Assembly (NCBI GenBank): GCA_017848115.1
Contig: JAGAKZ010000040.1
Coordinates: 1-64,000, forward strand
Source of the DNA: Oscillospiraceae bacterium
GTDB lineage: Bacteria > Bacillota > Clostridia > Oscillospirales > Ruminococcaceae
Direction: 5' to 3'
Length of the DNA: 64,000 nt
Under the pieces are notes generated by a model that saw only the letters and a list, made by a program, of their open reading frames with translations, made no database searches and was not told where the DNA came from. A program made the translations under genes and the position numbers. Position 1 is the first letter of the stretch; each line of letters opens with the position of its first letter. Shown in pieces: positions 1 through 9,906 of this stretch.

Positions 1-1453
1 GTTGCTGTTCAATTTGATTCAGTGCTTCTTTTGCACTCCCATCAAGTTTGAATTCAAATATAAAAATATCGTTATCTGTTTCAATGATTATATCAGCTCT
101 TCCTTTGCTGTTTTGTTTTTCTATAAGTGTTGTATAACAGCTAAGAAGTCGGTTTATTATATAGAACGTATATGAAAAATGCGTCTCAAAATCTTTTGCT
201 CGCTCATCTTTATTTGCTTCATATGGTATTGATGCAAGAAATGAGGTAAATGCATCTCTTACTCCGTCAAGGTCACATTCTCTGAGCATATTGTCCATTT
301 CAAGAATCCAGTTATCATTATCTTCTGACAGCTTGCGAAAATAACTGTTTCCCACAAGACTTACAAAACCTTTTCTTACCTCATCATTAGGATAATCAAG
401 TTTATATACTCTGTGGCGTATGTCGTATTCTTTTATTGTAAGATATCCGCTCTGATAAAGCATTGCAAGAGGCTCCTCTTTATCTGCTCTGTAATCCATA
501 AAATACTTTCTTGCGTATGATCTGCCGATTAATTTCTGCATATTTATCTGATGTCCTTCCATCAGTTTTTCAAGATATGTCGGTGTTCCCGATTCGTACC
601 AGTAGTCTTCTATTTTCTTTTTCTTGAAAGCATTCAGAATACTAAACGGATTATATATATCCAGCATCGCCTCGCTGAAATGATACCCATCATAATTTTT
701 CTTCAGTTTTTCTTTCAATTCTTCAGACGAGCATTTTAATTTTGCAGACATTTCCTCGATTGACTGAGCAAAATAACCTTTGAGTTCTTTCTCTGTTATT
801 CCGCATATTGCATCAAACTGTTCGTCCATGCTTATATCATCAGGCTGATTAAATCCCGAAAATACTGATACCTGACTGAATTTTGTAACGCCTGTAAGAA
901 ATACAAAACGAAGATGTGCGTCTGCAGACTTGAATGCTCCGTAAAACCCTTTAAGTATATTTCTGTTCTTTTCTTCAAGCTCTGTACCAAGAACATCTAA
1001 CATAGGTTTGTCATATTCATCTACCAGGACAACTGCTTTGGATTTTGTTTTAATTTCTGCAACTTCAAGTATATTATGGAAACGCTTCCCTAAAGAATTT
1101 GTTCTACAGGATACTCCATATTTTCGTTCCCATTTCTCCAGAATATCATCTAAAATAGTTTCAAGTTCGTTTGCTTTTGTATAATCTCCCACAGCAAAAT
1201 CTATCCTGAACACCGGATACTCTGACCATTCCTTTTCAAGCTCATCTATTTTCAGTCCTTTAAAAAGTTCCTTTTTTCCAGAAAAATACGCATCGAGAGT
1301 GCTTATCAGCAGTGATTTTCCAAATCTTCTCGGTCTTGACAAGAAACATATATGCCCATGAGCAAGAGTATATACTAAATCTGTTTTATCAACATATACA
1401 TATTTTCCATTTATTATTTCTTCAAACGTCTGTACACCTATCGGGTAACGCAT
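1..1453 (-). CDS. AAA-ATPase-like / PD-(D/E)XK nuclease family protein, partial
   Basis: The ATG at 1453 is preceded by GGAGG; the reading frame stays open to the window edge, so the C-terminus is missing. The N-terminus MRYPIGVQTF and the P-loop RPRRFGKS (about residues 40-47) are typical of the AAA-ATPase-like family that carries a C-terminal PD-(D/E)XK nuclease domain. A Walker B-like segment VVLVDEYDKP lies near residue 140. The nuclease core (GRADIIIE then FEFK) is visible in the last residues before the edge. Such genes are multicopy in Clostridia and Bacteroidetes and their role is not settled; mobile-element or defence functions are suggested. The family call is firm and the function unknown. 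Confidence 0.85.
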   Translation of the reverse strand, partial: MRYPIGVQTFEEIINGKYVYVDKTDLVYTLAHGHICFLSRPRRFGKSLLISTLDAYFSGKKELFKGLKIDELEKEWSEYPVFRIDFAVGDYTKANELETILDDILEKWERKYGVSCRTNSLGKRFHNILEVAEIKTKSKAVVLVDEYDKPMLDVLGTELEEKNRNILKGFYGAFKSADAHLRFVFLTGVTKFSQVSVFSGFNQPDDISMDEQFDAICGITEKELKGYFAQSIEEMSAKLKCSSEELKEKLKKNYDGYHFSEAMLDIYNPFSILNAFKKKKIEDYWYESGTPTYLEKLMEGHQINMQKLIGRSYARKYFMDYRADKEEPLAMLYQSGYLTIKEYDIRHRVYKLDYPNDEVRKGFVSLVGNSYFRKLSEDNDNWILEMDNMLRECDLDGVRDAFTSFLASIPYEANKDERAKDFETHFSYTFYIINRLLSCYTTLIEKQNSKGRADIIIETDNDIFIFEFKLDGSAKEALNQIEQQ

Positions 1454-1509
1454 TCTTGTTTCCTCCTCAATTCTGTTTATTTTACACATCTATATTGTTT
1501 TATAATCCA

Positions 1510-2880
1510 TTATAAAATTCTTGAAATAAGAACCACGCACTCCACATGCCCCGTTCTTGCAAACAAATCAACAGCCCTTACTCTCTTCACCTCATACTCC
1601 CCACTCTCACAAATCATCTTGCAATCTCTTGCCGCAGTAGCGGGATTGCATGAAATCATTACCACCTTATCAGGACTCATTTTCAATATCGAATCTATCG
1701 TAACGCCATCGCAACCTTTTCTCGGTGGGTCAACTATTATAACATCAAACTTATCGCCCTTTCCTGCCATCTTTTCTGCAACTGTTCCGGCATCACCGCA
1801 TATAAATTCTGCGTTCTTTATACCATTAACTTCCGCATTTATTTTCGCATTATCAATCGCCTGTTCTACGACCTCTACACCTGTCAAGCGTTTTACCTTG
1901 TCATGCATTGAAAGACCTATCGTGCCTGCTCCGCAGTACAAATCGAGTATCTTTTCTCCGCCTTTCAAGCCTGCAAATTCGGCAGCTATACTGTAAAGTT
2001 TTTCTGCTTGACAGGTGTTCACCTGATAAAATGACATTGGTGAGAGCGATATTTTATTTTTGCACATCACATCACTGATATTGTCCGTACCATGAACAGT
2101 AATATTTTTCTTGCCGAGTATTACATTGGTATTTTCAGGATTGATATTTGCTACTACGCTTTTTATATCTGAAAATCTGGTAAGCAAATCGGTATTGGTA
2201 CATAAATTCTGAAGAAATGCCACAACTTTCTTTGAAGTGCCAACCACACAAAGCATTATCTCATTGCTGTGATATCCTTTTCTTAGATAAATATGTCTTA
2301 TAAGTCCCTTATGTTTCACCTCATCATATGCAGGAACTTTTTCAAAATTTATATACTCCACTACAAAGTCAACGATTTCTCTGAATATTTCGGGCTGTAA
2401 ACGGCACGCAGTATACGGAACGATCCTGTGACTTCTTCTTGAATAAAATCCGCATACAGCTTTTCCGTCAAGCATCGCAACAGGATACTGTGCCTTGTTT
2501 CTGTAAAAATCCAGTTCCTCGCAACCGCATATTTCATCGTAATCTGTTTCAAAGCCACCTATCCTCTTGAAACAATCAGATACAAGGTTGCTTTTTATTT
2601 TCAGTTCAGAGTCATAACTTATGTGTCTGAAAGTACATCCTCCACACTTATGAAAAACCGGACAGTCAGGTTCTGTTCTGTCCGGCGACGGTTTTATTAT
2701 CTGATCTATTATTCCGAAAGAATAGTTCTTTAACACTTTAACTATCTTAACTCTTACAAAATCGCCGACAGCAGTCATCGGAACAAATACAGCCATTCCG
2801 TCTTCAGTACGGCCGACACCGTTTCCTTCAGCGGTAATGCCTGTTATTTCAAATTCAACAAGTTGATTTTTCTTTATCAT
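1510..2880 (-). CDS. rlmD: 23S rRNA (uracil-5-)-methyltransferase, RlmD/RumA type
   Basis: This 456-residue TrmA/RumA-family SAM methyltransferase is expected to make 5-methyluridine in 23S rRNA. It has an N-terminal TRAM domain (about 1-60), Fe-S cluster cysteines in CPVFHKCGGC (C73, C79, C82), a SAM-binding LYCGAGTIGL motif, a DPPRKGCD motif, and the catalytic cysteine in ISCNPATAARD. Length is normal. Paralogues of this family (RlmCD, TrmA-like) are hard to separate by eye, so the exact target uridine is inferred. It is separated by 109 bp from hemZ, which lies upstream on the same strand. Confidence 0.88.
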   Translation of the reverse strand: MIKKNQLVEFEITGITAEGNGVGRTEDGMAVFVPMTAVGDFVRVKIVKVLKNYSFGIIDQIIKPSPDRTEPDCPVFHKCGGCTFRHISYDSELKIKSNLVSDCFKRIGGFETDYDEICGCEELDFYRNKAQYPVAMLDGKAVCGFYSRRSHRIVPYTACRLQPEIFREIVDFVVEYINFEKVPAYDEVKHKGLIRHIYLRKGYHSNEIMLCVVGTSKKVVAFLQNLCTNTDLLTRFSDIKSVVANINPENTNVILGKKNITVHGTDNISDVMCKNKISLSPMSFYQVNTCQAEKLYSIAAEFAGLKGGEKILDLYCGAGTIGLSMHDKVKRLTGVEVVEQAIDNAKINAEVNGIKNAEFICGDAGTVAEKMAGKGDKFDVIIVDPPRKGCDGVTIDSILKMSPDKVVMISCNPATAARDCKMICESGEYEVKRVRAVDLFARTGHVECVVLISRIL

Positions 2881-2938
2881 TATAATAAAACCTCTCTGAA
2901 AAATAATCTTATAAGTAAAAATATTTTTTTAATATCTA

Positions 2939-2976
2939 AGGAAACACTGATTTTTTGAATAAATCAGCACTTCCTG
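2939..2976 (-). terminator. possible hairpin between hemZ and rlmD
   Basis: On the minus strand, downstream of the hemZ stop, GGAAGTGCTGATT pairs with AATCAGTGTTTCC around an A/T-rich loop. The T tract that follows is interrupted, so termination is likely partial. Confidence 0.4.
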
Positions 2977-2989
2977 AAGCCACAAAAAC

Positions 2990-4444
2990 CTATACAGCAA
3001 AAAAATCATGTATCTGATTTTTCTTGTTCATAAGTTCATCAAATCTGTTTATGTACTCATACGGAAATTTGTAATTCATTACACGAGTGATAGAATTGTT
3101 TGCGTCAACAAGTTTTGTCGATGCCGCACAACCTGTTCCGAGAATAGTCTGAGTTTCATCCATGATGTAAATATTGTAAAGCGATTCTTTGCCCGGCTTT
3201 GAGTAGCCCGTGTTTTCAAGATTGTCTATCGTATTTTTCTGACGATAGAGATAGTACGGTGCATATCCGTGTTCTAAAAGCACCTTGTTTCCGTAGTCTA
3301 CCATCTCGCTTGCCGGATTTTTGATATTTTCTTTTCCGTCTGCGTACAATCCTGCCGAACGTTTTAGTGTAAGAGTATGTATAGTTACACCTTCAGGATC
3401 AAGTTCCATTACCTCTTTCATGGTCTGTCTGAAACTTTCAAAAGTTTCTGTAGGAAGTCCGGCAATAAGGTCCATATTTATATTGTCAAAACCGAGTTTT
3501 CGTGCTGTTTTAAAAGCATCAATAACCTGTGAAGCAGTGTGATTTCTTCCTATTTCACGTAAAACAGCGTCATTGAGAGTCTGAGGGTTTATAGAAATTC
3601 TGCTTGCTTTCATTTCCTTTATAACTGCAAGCTTTTCTTCGGTAATAGTGTCTGCTCTGCCGGCTTCTACGTTGTATTCACGTATTGAAGACAGGTCAAA
3701 ACATTCGGACGTTTTCTTCATTATCCTGTACAGATCATCACTGCTTATTGATGTAGGTGTACCGCCACCATAGTAAACAGTGTCTATTGTAAGTCCGTAT
3801 CTGTCAACTATTTCTCCGACAATCTCAAGTTCACGGCACAAATGTGAAATATATTCGGGCATTAGTTTCTTTGCACTGTCCATTGAATGAGAAACAAAAG
3901 AACAATATGTACAGCGTGTAGGGCAAAAAGGTATAGAAACATATATGCTTATTCTTTTCTTATCAAACTCCGGCATAAGCGGAAGTTGTGTAATAGCTGT
4001 ATGATAAGCTATGTCCATCTTTTTCTTGCTTATAAGATACTTCTGACTAAAGCTTTCATATATTTCATCTTTGGTAAATCCCTGTTCTATTAGCGCATTC
4101 ACTTTTTTTACAGGACGTATCCCCGTGATAAGCCCCCATTCCGATTTCTTTCCGGTGATCCGGCAAAGCAGATCAAAAATAAGTCTGCATATAGCAAATT
4201 CGCAGTCTGAGTCAGATATTCTGCTGTTTTCAAGTTTTGATGACTTTCTGAGACTTTTTGAACCTATACGCACATATACATAGAGATAAGTATACTTTCT
4301 GCCTTTTTTTAGCCTTGTCATTATCAGATCGCCGTCTGCCTGTGAACCTTCATACAAAAAAGTAAATCTTTCTGCCGGAAAAAACAGCTTTACAGTTGCT
4401 TCTGTTTCATACTTGAATGAGTTGTTGTTCAATAATATCGTCAT
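2990..4444 (-). CDS. hemZ: HemZ-type coproporphyrinogen dehydrogenase-like radical SAM protein
   Basis: 484 residues. The radical SAM cluster motif CPTRCTYC (C174, C178, C181) follows an N-terminal extension of about 165 residues, which is the HemZ architecture rather than HemN or HemW. YYGGGTPTS and NVEAGRADT are further HemN-family motifs. HemZ is annotated as an oxygen-independent coproporphyrinogen III oxidase, but many clostridia with hemZ lack full haem synthesis, so its true substrate is uncertain. It is the last gene of the recJ-relA-MBL-hemZ run, 10 bp after the MBL gene, an order common in Clostridia. Confidence 0.85.
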   Translation of the reverse strand: MTILLNNNSFKYETEATVKLFFPAERFTFLYEGSQADGDLIMTRLKKGRKYTYLYVYVRIGSKSLRKSSKLENSRISDSDCEFAICRLIFDLLCRITGKKSEWGLITGIRPVKKVNALIEQGFTKDEIYESFSQKYLISKKKMDIAYHTAITQLPLMPEFDKKRISIYVSIPFCPTRCTYCSFVSHSMDSAKKLMPEYISHLCRELEIVGEIVDRYGLTIDTVYYGGGTPTSISSDDLYRIMKKTSECFDLSSIREYNVEAGRADTITEEKLAVIKEMKASRISINPQTLNDAVLREIGRNHTASQVIDAFKTARKLGFDNINMDLIAGLPTETFESFRQTMKEVMELDPEGVTIHTLTLKRSAGLYADGKENIKNPASEMVDYGNKVLLEHGYAPYYLYRQKNTIDNLENTGYSKPGKESLYNIYIMDETQTILGTGCAASTKLVDANNSITRVMNYKFPYEYINRFDELMNKKNQIHDFFAV

Positions 4445-4454
4445 AAAAACGTTC

Positions 4455-5090
4455 CTACGCTTCTTTCATATACATATTTCCCGAAATCTCCGCACTGAGT
4501 GTAGTAAGACTTTCATGTCCGGGGAACACTTCAAAATCTTCACCAGATTTATAAAGTGATTTTATTTTTGCAAGAGAATTCATTATCTCACTGTAACTTC
4601 CACCCGGAAAATCTGTTCTGCCGATGGATCTTTTGAAAAGTGTATCCCCTGAAAATATCTTATTTTCGCAGATATAGCATACACTGCCTCTTGTATGTCC
4701 CGGAGTATGAAGCACTTTTACAGGAACACCTGAAAAATCAATAGTCTGTCCGTCAACCACTGTTGTGTACTCGGATACTGCTTTAAAACCAGCATCACCC
4801 ATAAATGATGAAAGGTTTAAAGTTGTGCTTGAAAGCATATCTTCATCTTCTTTGTGGATAAAAACTTCCGCTCCTGTTTTTTCGGCTACCTCCGAAACAC
4901 CCATTATATGATCAAAATGTCCATGAGTAAGAAGTATCTTTTTTAATGTTATATCGTTCTGATGCAAAAATTCCATAAATTCGCCTGCATCACCGCCTAT
5001 ATCAAAAGCTATAGCTTCCTTGTTATCATTTTCAAGAACATAACAATTTGACTGAAATCCCTGTCCAAGTTTCAAAGTATATACTACCAT
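4455..5090 (-). CDS. MBL-fold metallo-hydrolase (glyoxalase II-like)
   Basis: This 211-residue single-domain metallo-beta-lactamase-fold hydrolase has the binuclear metal motif THGHFDH (H56, H58, D60, H61), the later HTPGHTRGS histidine, the FSGDTLF aspartate and the FPGHE histidine. It resembles YcbL/GloB-like thioester hydrolases; the substrate cannot be read from sequence. The ATG has GGAGAGG upstream, and the gene overlaps the 3' end of relA by 7 bases, implying translational coupling. It sits between relA and hemZ, as in many Firmicutes. Confidence 0.85.
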   Translation of the reverse strand: MVVYTLKLGQGFQSNCYVLENDNKEAIAFDIGGDAGEFMEFLHQNDITLKKILLTHGHFDHIMGVSEVAEKTGAEVFIHKEDEDMLSSTTLNLSSFMGDAGFKAVSEYTTVVDGQTIDFSGVPVKVLHTPGHTRGSVCYICENKIFSGDTLFKRSIGRTDFPGGSYSEIMNSLAKIKSLYKSGEDFEVFPGHESLTTLSAEISGNMYMKEA

Positions 5091-7294
5091 AAACCTCTCC
5101 TGCCTTCGATTCGTGTTACACTTAACACGTCATGTATTTTAGATAATTTTGCAACAAGCGTATCAAGCTGTTCTTTACCTGAAACAGCTATTGTCGCTCT
5201 TATTATAGTGTTTCCGTTTTTCATACGTTTTGACGCTGAATTCTGAATAGGAGTCTTTGCATCTGATATTACTGTTATTACTTTCTGAAGTACTCCTACC
5301 TTGTCGATTGCTACTATTTCTATCATAGCATGGAAATCCGTCTTATGAGTTTCTGTCCATTCGACTTTTCTCCATCTGTCTGCATTTTCGGGTGCTGAAA
5401 CCGATGAAAGGTAGTTCGGGCAGGTCTTTTTGTGTACGGAAACACCATGACCTCTCGTAACAAATCCGACTATCTCATCACCGGGAAGCGGATTGCAACA
5501 CTGTGAAAATCTCACCTGAACATTTCTTAAAGTATCCTCAAAAATAATTCCGCTGTCACTTTTTCTTCTCTGCGGTTTTACTGGAACTATCGGTTCAGGA
5601 TCAGCAGGTTCTGAATAAAGCTTTACATAGTTATCTTTAAGACGTTGCATTATTTTCGGGAGAAGTACACCGCCGTATCCTATAGAAGCATAAAAATCAT
5701 CAAGCGTATTGCAGTTATGTCTTTTTAAATCATCAGCAAGAAACTTTTCTATCTCATTATCCGGAATACGCATTCTGTAGTGCTTAAATTCTCTTTCAAG
5801 CTCCTGTTTTCCACGAATGATATTTTCTTCCCTGCATTCTTTTTTGAACCATGAACGTATCTTGGCTTTGGCTTCATTTGTCTGAACGATATCCAGCCAG
5901 TCACGATTAGGACCTTTGTTTTCGTCCTTTGTCGTCATGATTTCTACAATATCACCTGTATGAAGCTTGTGATCGAGTGGTACTATCTTTCCGTCAACCT
6001 TCGCTCCTACGGTTCTGTGACCTATCTGTGTGTGAATTCTGTAAGCAAAATCTATAACGGTAGAATTTACAGGAAGTGTAAATGAATCCGCCTTAGGAGT
6101 AAATACAACAATATCATCGGTAGAAAGGTCCGTCTTTATTATACGTACTATTTCCTCAACGTCATCGGCTGTCTGCTGTGCTTCTATGACCTGTCTTATC
6201 CAGGAGAGTTTTTCCTCCATCTTGTCATTATTCTGCACACCTTCTTTGTATTTCCAGTGTGCCGCAATACCGTACTCCGCTGTATAATGCATATCCCATG
6301 TTCTTATCTGAACTTCAAAAGGTATACCTTCTCTTCCGAAAACTGTCGTATGGAGTGACTGATACATATTCGCCTTAGGTGTGGATATATAGTCTTTGAA
6401 TCTGTTAGGGATAGGAGTAAACATATCATGAACTATGCCAAGCACTGTATAACATTCGGGGATAGTGTCCACTATAACTCGTACAGCATATTTGTCATAC
6501 ACTTCTTCTATATCTTTTCGGTGTATATATATTTTCTTGTAAATACCGTAAATACTCTTAACTCTTCCATCTATCTGCGGAACTTTTTCAAAATTTTCTA
6601 TCTTAAATCTTTCCGCTATTCTCTCTTTAATACTGTTTATAAATTTTTCACGTTCATCTTTTTTTATCTCAAGTATATGTTCTATCTCCGAATATGCGTA
6701 TGGGTCGAGGTACTGGAAAGAAAGGTCTTCGAGTTCTTCCTTTACAGCTTTTATTCCGAGTCGGTGTGCTATCGGCGCATAGATATTCATTGTTTCAAGT
6801 GCAGCTTTTCTCTGTTTGAAACCCGGACGGAAACCGAGTGTACGCATATTATGAAGTCTGTCACAAAGTTTTATCAACATGACACGTATATCCTGTGACA
6901 TAGCAAGCAGGATCTTTCTTACGTTTTCAGCAAGCTGTTCGTCCTGATTGAATATAGGCGCTTTTGAAAGCTTTGTAACTCCGTCAACAAGCATAGCTAC
7001 GTCCTGACCAAATGCCTTTTTTATCTGATCAAGTGTCACATCTGTATCTTCAACAACATCATGAAGCATAGCAGCACATATTGTATCTGTATCCATACCA
7101 AGTTCAAGAAGAATAAATGCCACTGAGAGCGGGTGAACTATATACGGCTCGCCCGATGAACGTTTCTGCCCCTCATGAGCCTTTGCGGCAAATTCATAAG
7201 CAGAAATTATTTTACTCATATCATATTGTTTTTCATCGTCCAGAATTTTCTGGATAAGAATGTTTATTGTACAACTCTGATTCCCCATTTGCAT
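5084..7294 (-). CDS. relA: bifunctional (p)ppGpp synthetase/hydrolase RelA/SpoT
   Basis: This 736-residue long RSH enzyme controls the stringent response by making and degrading (p)ppGpp. The N-terminal HD hydrolase domain keeps its metal residues (H54; H78-D79 in MLHDVVEDT), so hydrolysis should be active. The synthetase domain has the YQSLHTTVFG motif, followed by a TGS domain (from about residue 395), a CCNPLPGDEIVG zinc/helical segment and a C-terminal ACT domain. Start: the ATG at 7294 has GGGAG 5 bases upstream and overlaps the recJ 3' end by 31 bases; an ATG two codons in is also possible. The apt gene often found between recJ and relA in Firmicutes is absent. Confidence 0.95.
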   Translation of the reverse strand: MQMGNQSCTINILIQKILDDEKQYDMSKIISAYEFAAKAHEGQKRSSGEPYIVHPLSVAFILLELGMDTDTICAAMLHDVVEDTDVTLDQIKKAFGQDVAMLVDGVTKLSKAPIFNQDEQLAENVRKILLAMSQDIRVMLIKLCDRLHNMRTLGFRPGFKQRKAALETMNIYAPIAHRLGIKAVKEELEDLSFQYLDPYAYSEIEHILEIKKDEREKFINSIKERIAERFKIENFEKVPQIDGRVKSIYGIYKKIYIHRKDIEEVYDKYAVRVIVDTIPECYTVLGIVHDMFTPIPNRFKDYISTPKANMYQSLHTTVFGREGIPFEVQIRTWDMHYTAEYGIAAHWKYKEGVQNNDKMEEKLSWIRQVIEAQQTADDVEEIVRIIKTDLSTDDIVVFTPKADSFTLPVNSTVIDFAYRIHTQIGHRTVGAKVDGKIVPLDHKLHTGDIVEIMTTKDENKGPNRDWLDIVQTNEAKAKIRSWFKKECREENIIRGKQELEREFKHYRMRIPDNEIEKFLADDLKRHNCNTLDDFYASIGYGGVLLPKIMQRLKDNYVKLYSEPADPEPIVPVKPQRRKSDSGIIFEDTLRNVQVRFSQCCNPLPGDEIVGFVTRGHGVSVHKKTCPNYLSSVSAPENADRWRKVEWTETHKTDFHAMIEIVAIDKVGVLQKVITVISDAKTPIQNSASKRMKNGNTIIRATIAVSGKEQLDTLVAKLSKIHDVLSVTRIEGRRGLW

Positions 7295-9318
7295 CGCAAC
7301 TCCCTTAATATATTTGAATTTTCCAGATCTACTTTTTTCTCTACTTTTATCTTTGTTATCGTATCACAAGAATCACTTATACTAACAAGACCCATTTCTC
7401 TGAAAATGTCCAGACAAATCTTTATCTTGCAGTAATTCATAGTTTTCGGATCTATTTTAGCATAAAGTGACATAAATGATATATCTGTCTGTCCGATAGC
7501 AGAGTACACTTTTACAAGTTCATTTCTTTCAGGACACATTCTCTTGTAATATGCCTCCGGAAGTTCCTCTTTTCTTATATATTTTTCATAGGCACTCGTA
7601 GCGGCAAAGAAACTTTCCTGATTTATTCCGTTCTTTCTGAAATCGCATATACGTAAATTTATTGACTTCATTCCCTTGTATTCGTTGATTTCAAGCATCA
7701 CCATGAAATCCCATACTTCCCCTCTTGTAAAAGGAAGTGTTTCCGCTCTTGTATTGAACATAGGTGCAAATAAACTGATACCGCCATATTTAAGATGCAG
7801 TTTTGTGTGTACCCCTGCCGACATCGGTATAATATCCTGAATAACTGCTCCGATAACAGCAAATACAGGTTGTCTGTTTCCTTCTCCAAAAGGTTCAAGC
7901 AATTTAAGACTTTCAATATTTGCTACAGTTATTTCCTGTGGCATGATAACCTTTTCTGCTTTCAGTGTGTTAAGAGGCATATTTTCGTGATTATCATGAG
8001 CATATTTTTGTATCTGTTCTGAAAATTTTTCTACATCGGCTGTAAGGAGTGAAAAACCGCCTGCGCCCTGATGTCCGCCAAATCTGGAAAGCACATCTGA
8101 ACACGCTGTAAGACAGCCAAAGACTGAAAAATCACCGAAAGCTCTCGCTGAGCCTCTTGAAGTATCGCCCTCACGAGTGATAATGAAACAAGGCTTGTCA
8201 AATCTTTCAACTATTCTTGAAGCGGCTATTCCTATAACGCCATGATGCCAGCCATCTCCGCTGAACACCAGAACCCTTTGTGAAAGTATGGACGGATTTT
8301 TATCTATATATTCATATATTTCATTTATGATATTCTGTTCTTCTTCTTTTCTCTTCTTGTTAAGCAAGTCAAGTTCAAGTGCAAGTTCGTGTGCTTCTTC
8401 AGGATCATCACACAAAAGAAGTTCCACCGCCTGCAAAGGCGAGCCAAATCTTCCTGCCGCATTTATTCTTGGTGCAAGCATAAATGCTACCGAGTTTGAT
8501 ACTATATCCTTGTACTGTTCGTTTTCGTCAATAAGCCCTGCCACTCTCATAAGCTCAATAAGCCCGCAGTTCTCAGTATTTTTTATAAGACGAAGTCCTG
8601 TTTCCACTATAAATCTGTTTTCACCTGTAAGCGTAACTATATCGGCAACTGTTCCGACTGCCGCAAGGTCGCCGAACTGTTCGATCGCCATATCATAGTC
8701 ACCGCCGTCAAGCGCCGCAATAAGTTTCAGAACAACACCTGCTCCGCACAAATACTTGAAAGATGAACCGCAGTCTTTTCTATGCGGATTTACTATTGCA
8801 TCAGCCTGAGGAAGTGTTTCACCGGGTTGATGATGATCTGTTATAACGAGCGACATACCAAGCTCTTTTATAAGCTTTGCTTCTTCAAAAGCCGATATTC
8901 CGTTATCAACAGTGATAATAAGTTCTGTTCCGCTCTCACTTATCTTGTTTACCGCCTCACTGTTAAGACCATATCCTTCACTTCTTTCAGGTATATAGTA
9001 GAACACATCTGCACCAAGACACTCAAGATATGAGTAAAGCATAACTGTTGATGTAATACCATCACAGTCATAATCTCCATAAATGCAGATTTTCTGACAT
9101 GATTCGACTGCTTCGTTTATTATCTCAACTGCCTTCTCCATATCCTTCAACATAAAAGGGTCTTCAGGTTCTTTTGTTCTTATAAAATCTGCCGCCTGTT
9201 CAAGACTGGTCACTCCTCTTGATACAAGAACATCTGCACACAAAGATGTCAGATCACTGCCAGATGTAAGTTTTTTTGATAAATCGATATCAGGTTTACC
9301 TATATTCCATTTTTTCAT
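7264..9318 (-). CDS. recJ: single-stranded-DNA-specific 5'-3' exonuclease RecJ
   Basis: 684 residues of the DHH phosphoesterase family, acting in RecF-pathway recombination and mismatch or base-excision repair. Motif I is GDYDCDGITS (D82, D84, D86), motif III is TDHHQPG (DHH at 161-163), and the DHHA1 segment FGGHQGAGG is present. The C-terminal OB-fold region is followed by about 120 residues without a match I recognise, an extension common in clostridial RecJ. It is the first gene of the recJ-relA-MBL-hemZ run. Confidence 0.93.
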   Translation of the reverse strand: MKKWNIGKPDIDLSKKLTSGSDLTSLCADVLVSRGVTSLEQAADFIRTKEPEDPFMLKDMEKAVEIINEAVESCQKICIYGDYDCDGITSTVMLYSYLECLGADVFYYIPERSEGYGLNSEAVNKISESGTELIITVDNGISAFEEAKLIKELGMSLVITDHHQPGETLPQADAIVNPHRKDCGSSFKYLCGAGVVLKLIAALDGGDYDMAIEQFGDLAAVGTVADIVTLTGENRFIVETGLRLIKNTENCGLIELMRVAGLIDENEQYKDIVSNSVAFMLAPRINAAGRFGSPLQAVELLLCDDPEEAHELALELDLLNKKRKEEEQNIINEIYEYIDKNPSILSQRVLVFSGDGWHHGVIGIAASRIVERFDKPCFIITREGDTSRGSARAFGDFSVFGCLTACSDVLSRFGGHQGAGGFSLLTADVEKFSEQIQKYAHDNHENMPLNTLKAEKVIMPQEITVANIESLKLLEPFGEGNRQPVFAVIGAVIQDIIPMSAGVHTKLHLKYGGISLFAPMFNTRAETLPFTRGEVWDFMVMLEINEYKGMKSINLRICDFRKNGINQESFFAATSAYEKYIRKEELPEAYYKRMCPERNELVKVYSAIGQTDISFMSLYAKIDPKTMNYCKIKICLDIFREMGLVSISDSCDTITKIKVEKKVDLENSNILRELRCKWGIRVVQ

Positions 9319-9367
9319 AAGTACGATTTTTACTCCTATGCCATTTCACATTTCAATTGTACCTTAA

Positions 9368-9396
9368 ATTATAACATTTTTCAGAGATAAATACAA
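9368..9396 (-). promoter_or_regulatory. sigma-A-type promoter for the recJ operon
   Basis: Reading the minus strand, TTGTAT and TATAAT are separated by 17 bp, about 50 bp upstream of the recJ ATG. Confidence 0.6.
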
Positions 9397-9456
9397 GAAT
9401 TAATTCATCATTATTTGATATTATTTTAATTTTAAAAAAATTTTTTCAAAAAACTA

Positions 9457-9485
9457 TTGACATCACTCAAAAAATAGTGTACTAT
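9457..9485 (+). promoter_or_regulatory. promoter and putative operator of the GntR-ABC operon
   Basis: TTGACA and TACTAT are separated by exactly 17 bp. The -10 region lies inside the imperfect palindrome ATAGTGTACTAT (9474-9485, arms ATAGT and ACTAT), with a further TAGTG just downstream near 9491. An operator overlapping the promoter fits autorepression by the YtrA-type regulator encoded next, and YtrA-family operators are known to take this position; binding here is inferred. Confidence 0.65.
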
Positions 9486-9516
9486 CTAACTAGTGAAGTA
9501 ATAAGGAGGTGCAGTA

Positions 9517-9906
9517 TTGGAGTTTGATTCAAAATATCCGATTTATCTTCAGATCGTTGCGGAAATAAAGCGAAAGATAATCATAGGCGACCTTATCCCC
9601 GGTTCAAAACTTCCGTCAAATAACGACCTGGCGATGATGTATAAAGTAAATCCGAATACAGTACAACGTATTTATAAGCAGCTGGAGTTTGAAGGTATCT
9701 GTTTTACTAAAAGAGGCCTCGGAACTTTTCTCGTAGAAGACCCGAATCTTCCGACCAGACTGAAAATTGAATCAGTCACTTCGATGGTTTCGGTATTTCT
9801 CGAAAAAATGGCTGCACTTGGTTTTACTGCTTCAGAAACTATTAATATCATAAAAGATATCGAAGGAAATAACAGAAAAGGAGAAAATACTGATGTTAAG
9901 ATTTGA
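9517..9906 (+). CDS. GntR-family (YtrA subfamily) transcriptional regulator
   Basis: 129 residues: a GntR winged helix (about 10-75, with SNNDLAMMYKVNPNTVQRIY as recognition region) and a short C-terminal dimerisation tail, the small YtrA type without a ligand-binding domain. The start is TTG at 9517 with GGAGGT six bases upstream. It overlaps the following ABC ATPase gene by 14 bases. Family members usually repress their own ABC transporter operon and are relieved by cell-envelope-active compounds; that inducer class is inference here. Confidence 0.88.
   Translation: MEFDSKYPIYLQIVAEIKRKIIIGDLIPGSKLPSNNDLAMMYKVNPNTVQRIYKQLEFEGICFTKRGLGTFLVEDPNLPTRLKIESVTSMVSVFLEKMAALGFTASETINIIKDIEGNNRKGENTDVKI

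Noticed and set aside
6428..6898. Open frame of 156 codons on the plus strand inside relA
   Set aside because: Composition is Phe/Tyr/Ile-rich, typical of an antisense shadow of a coding gene; relA on the other strand has full homology.
8288..8698. Ser-rich open frame opposite recJ
   Set aside because: Low-complexity antisense translation of an acidic/Leu-rich coding region; no start signal.
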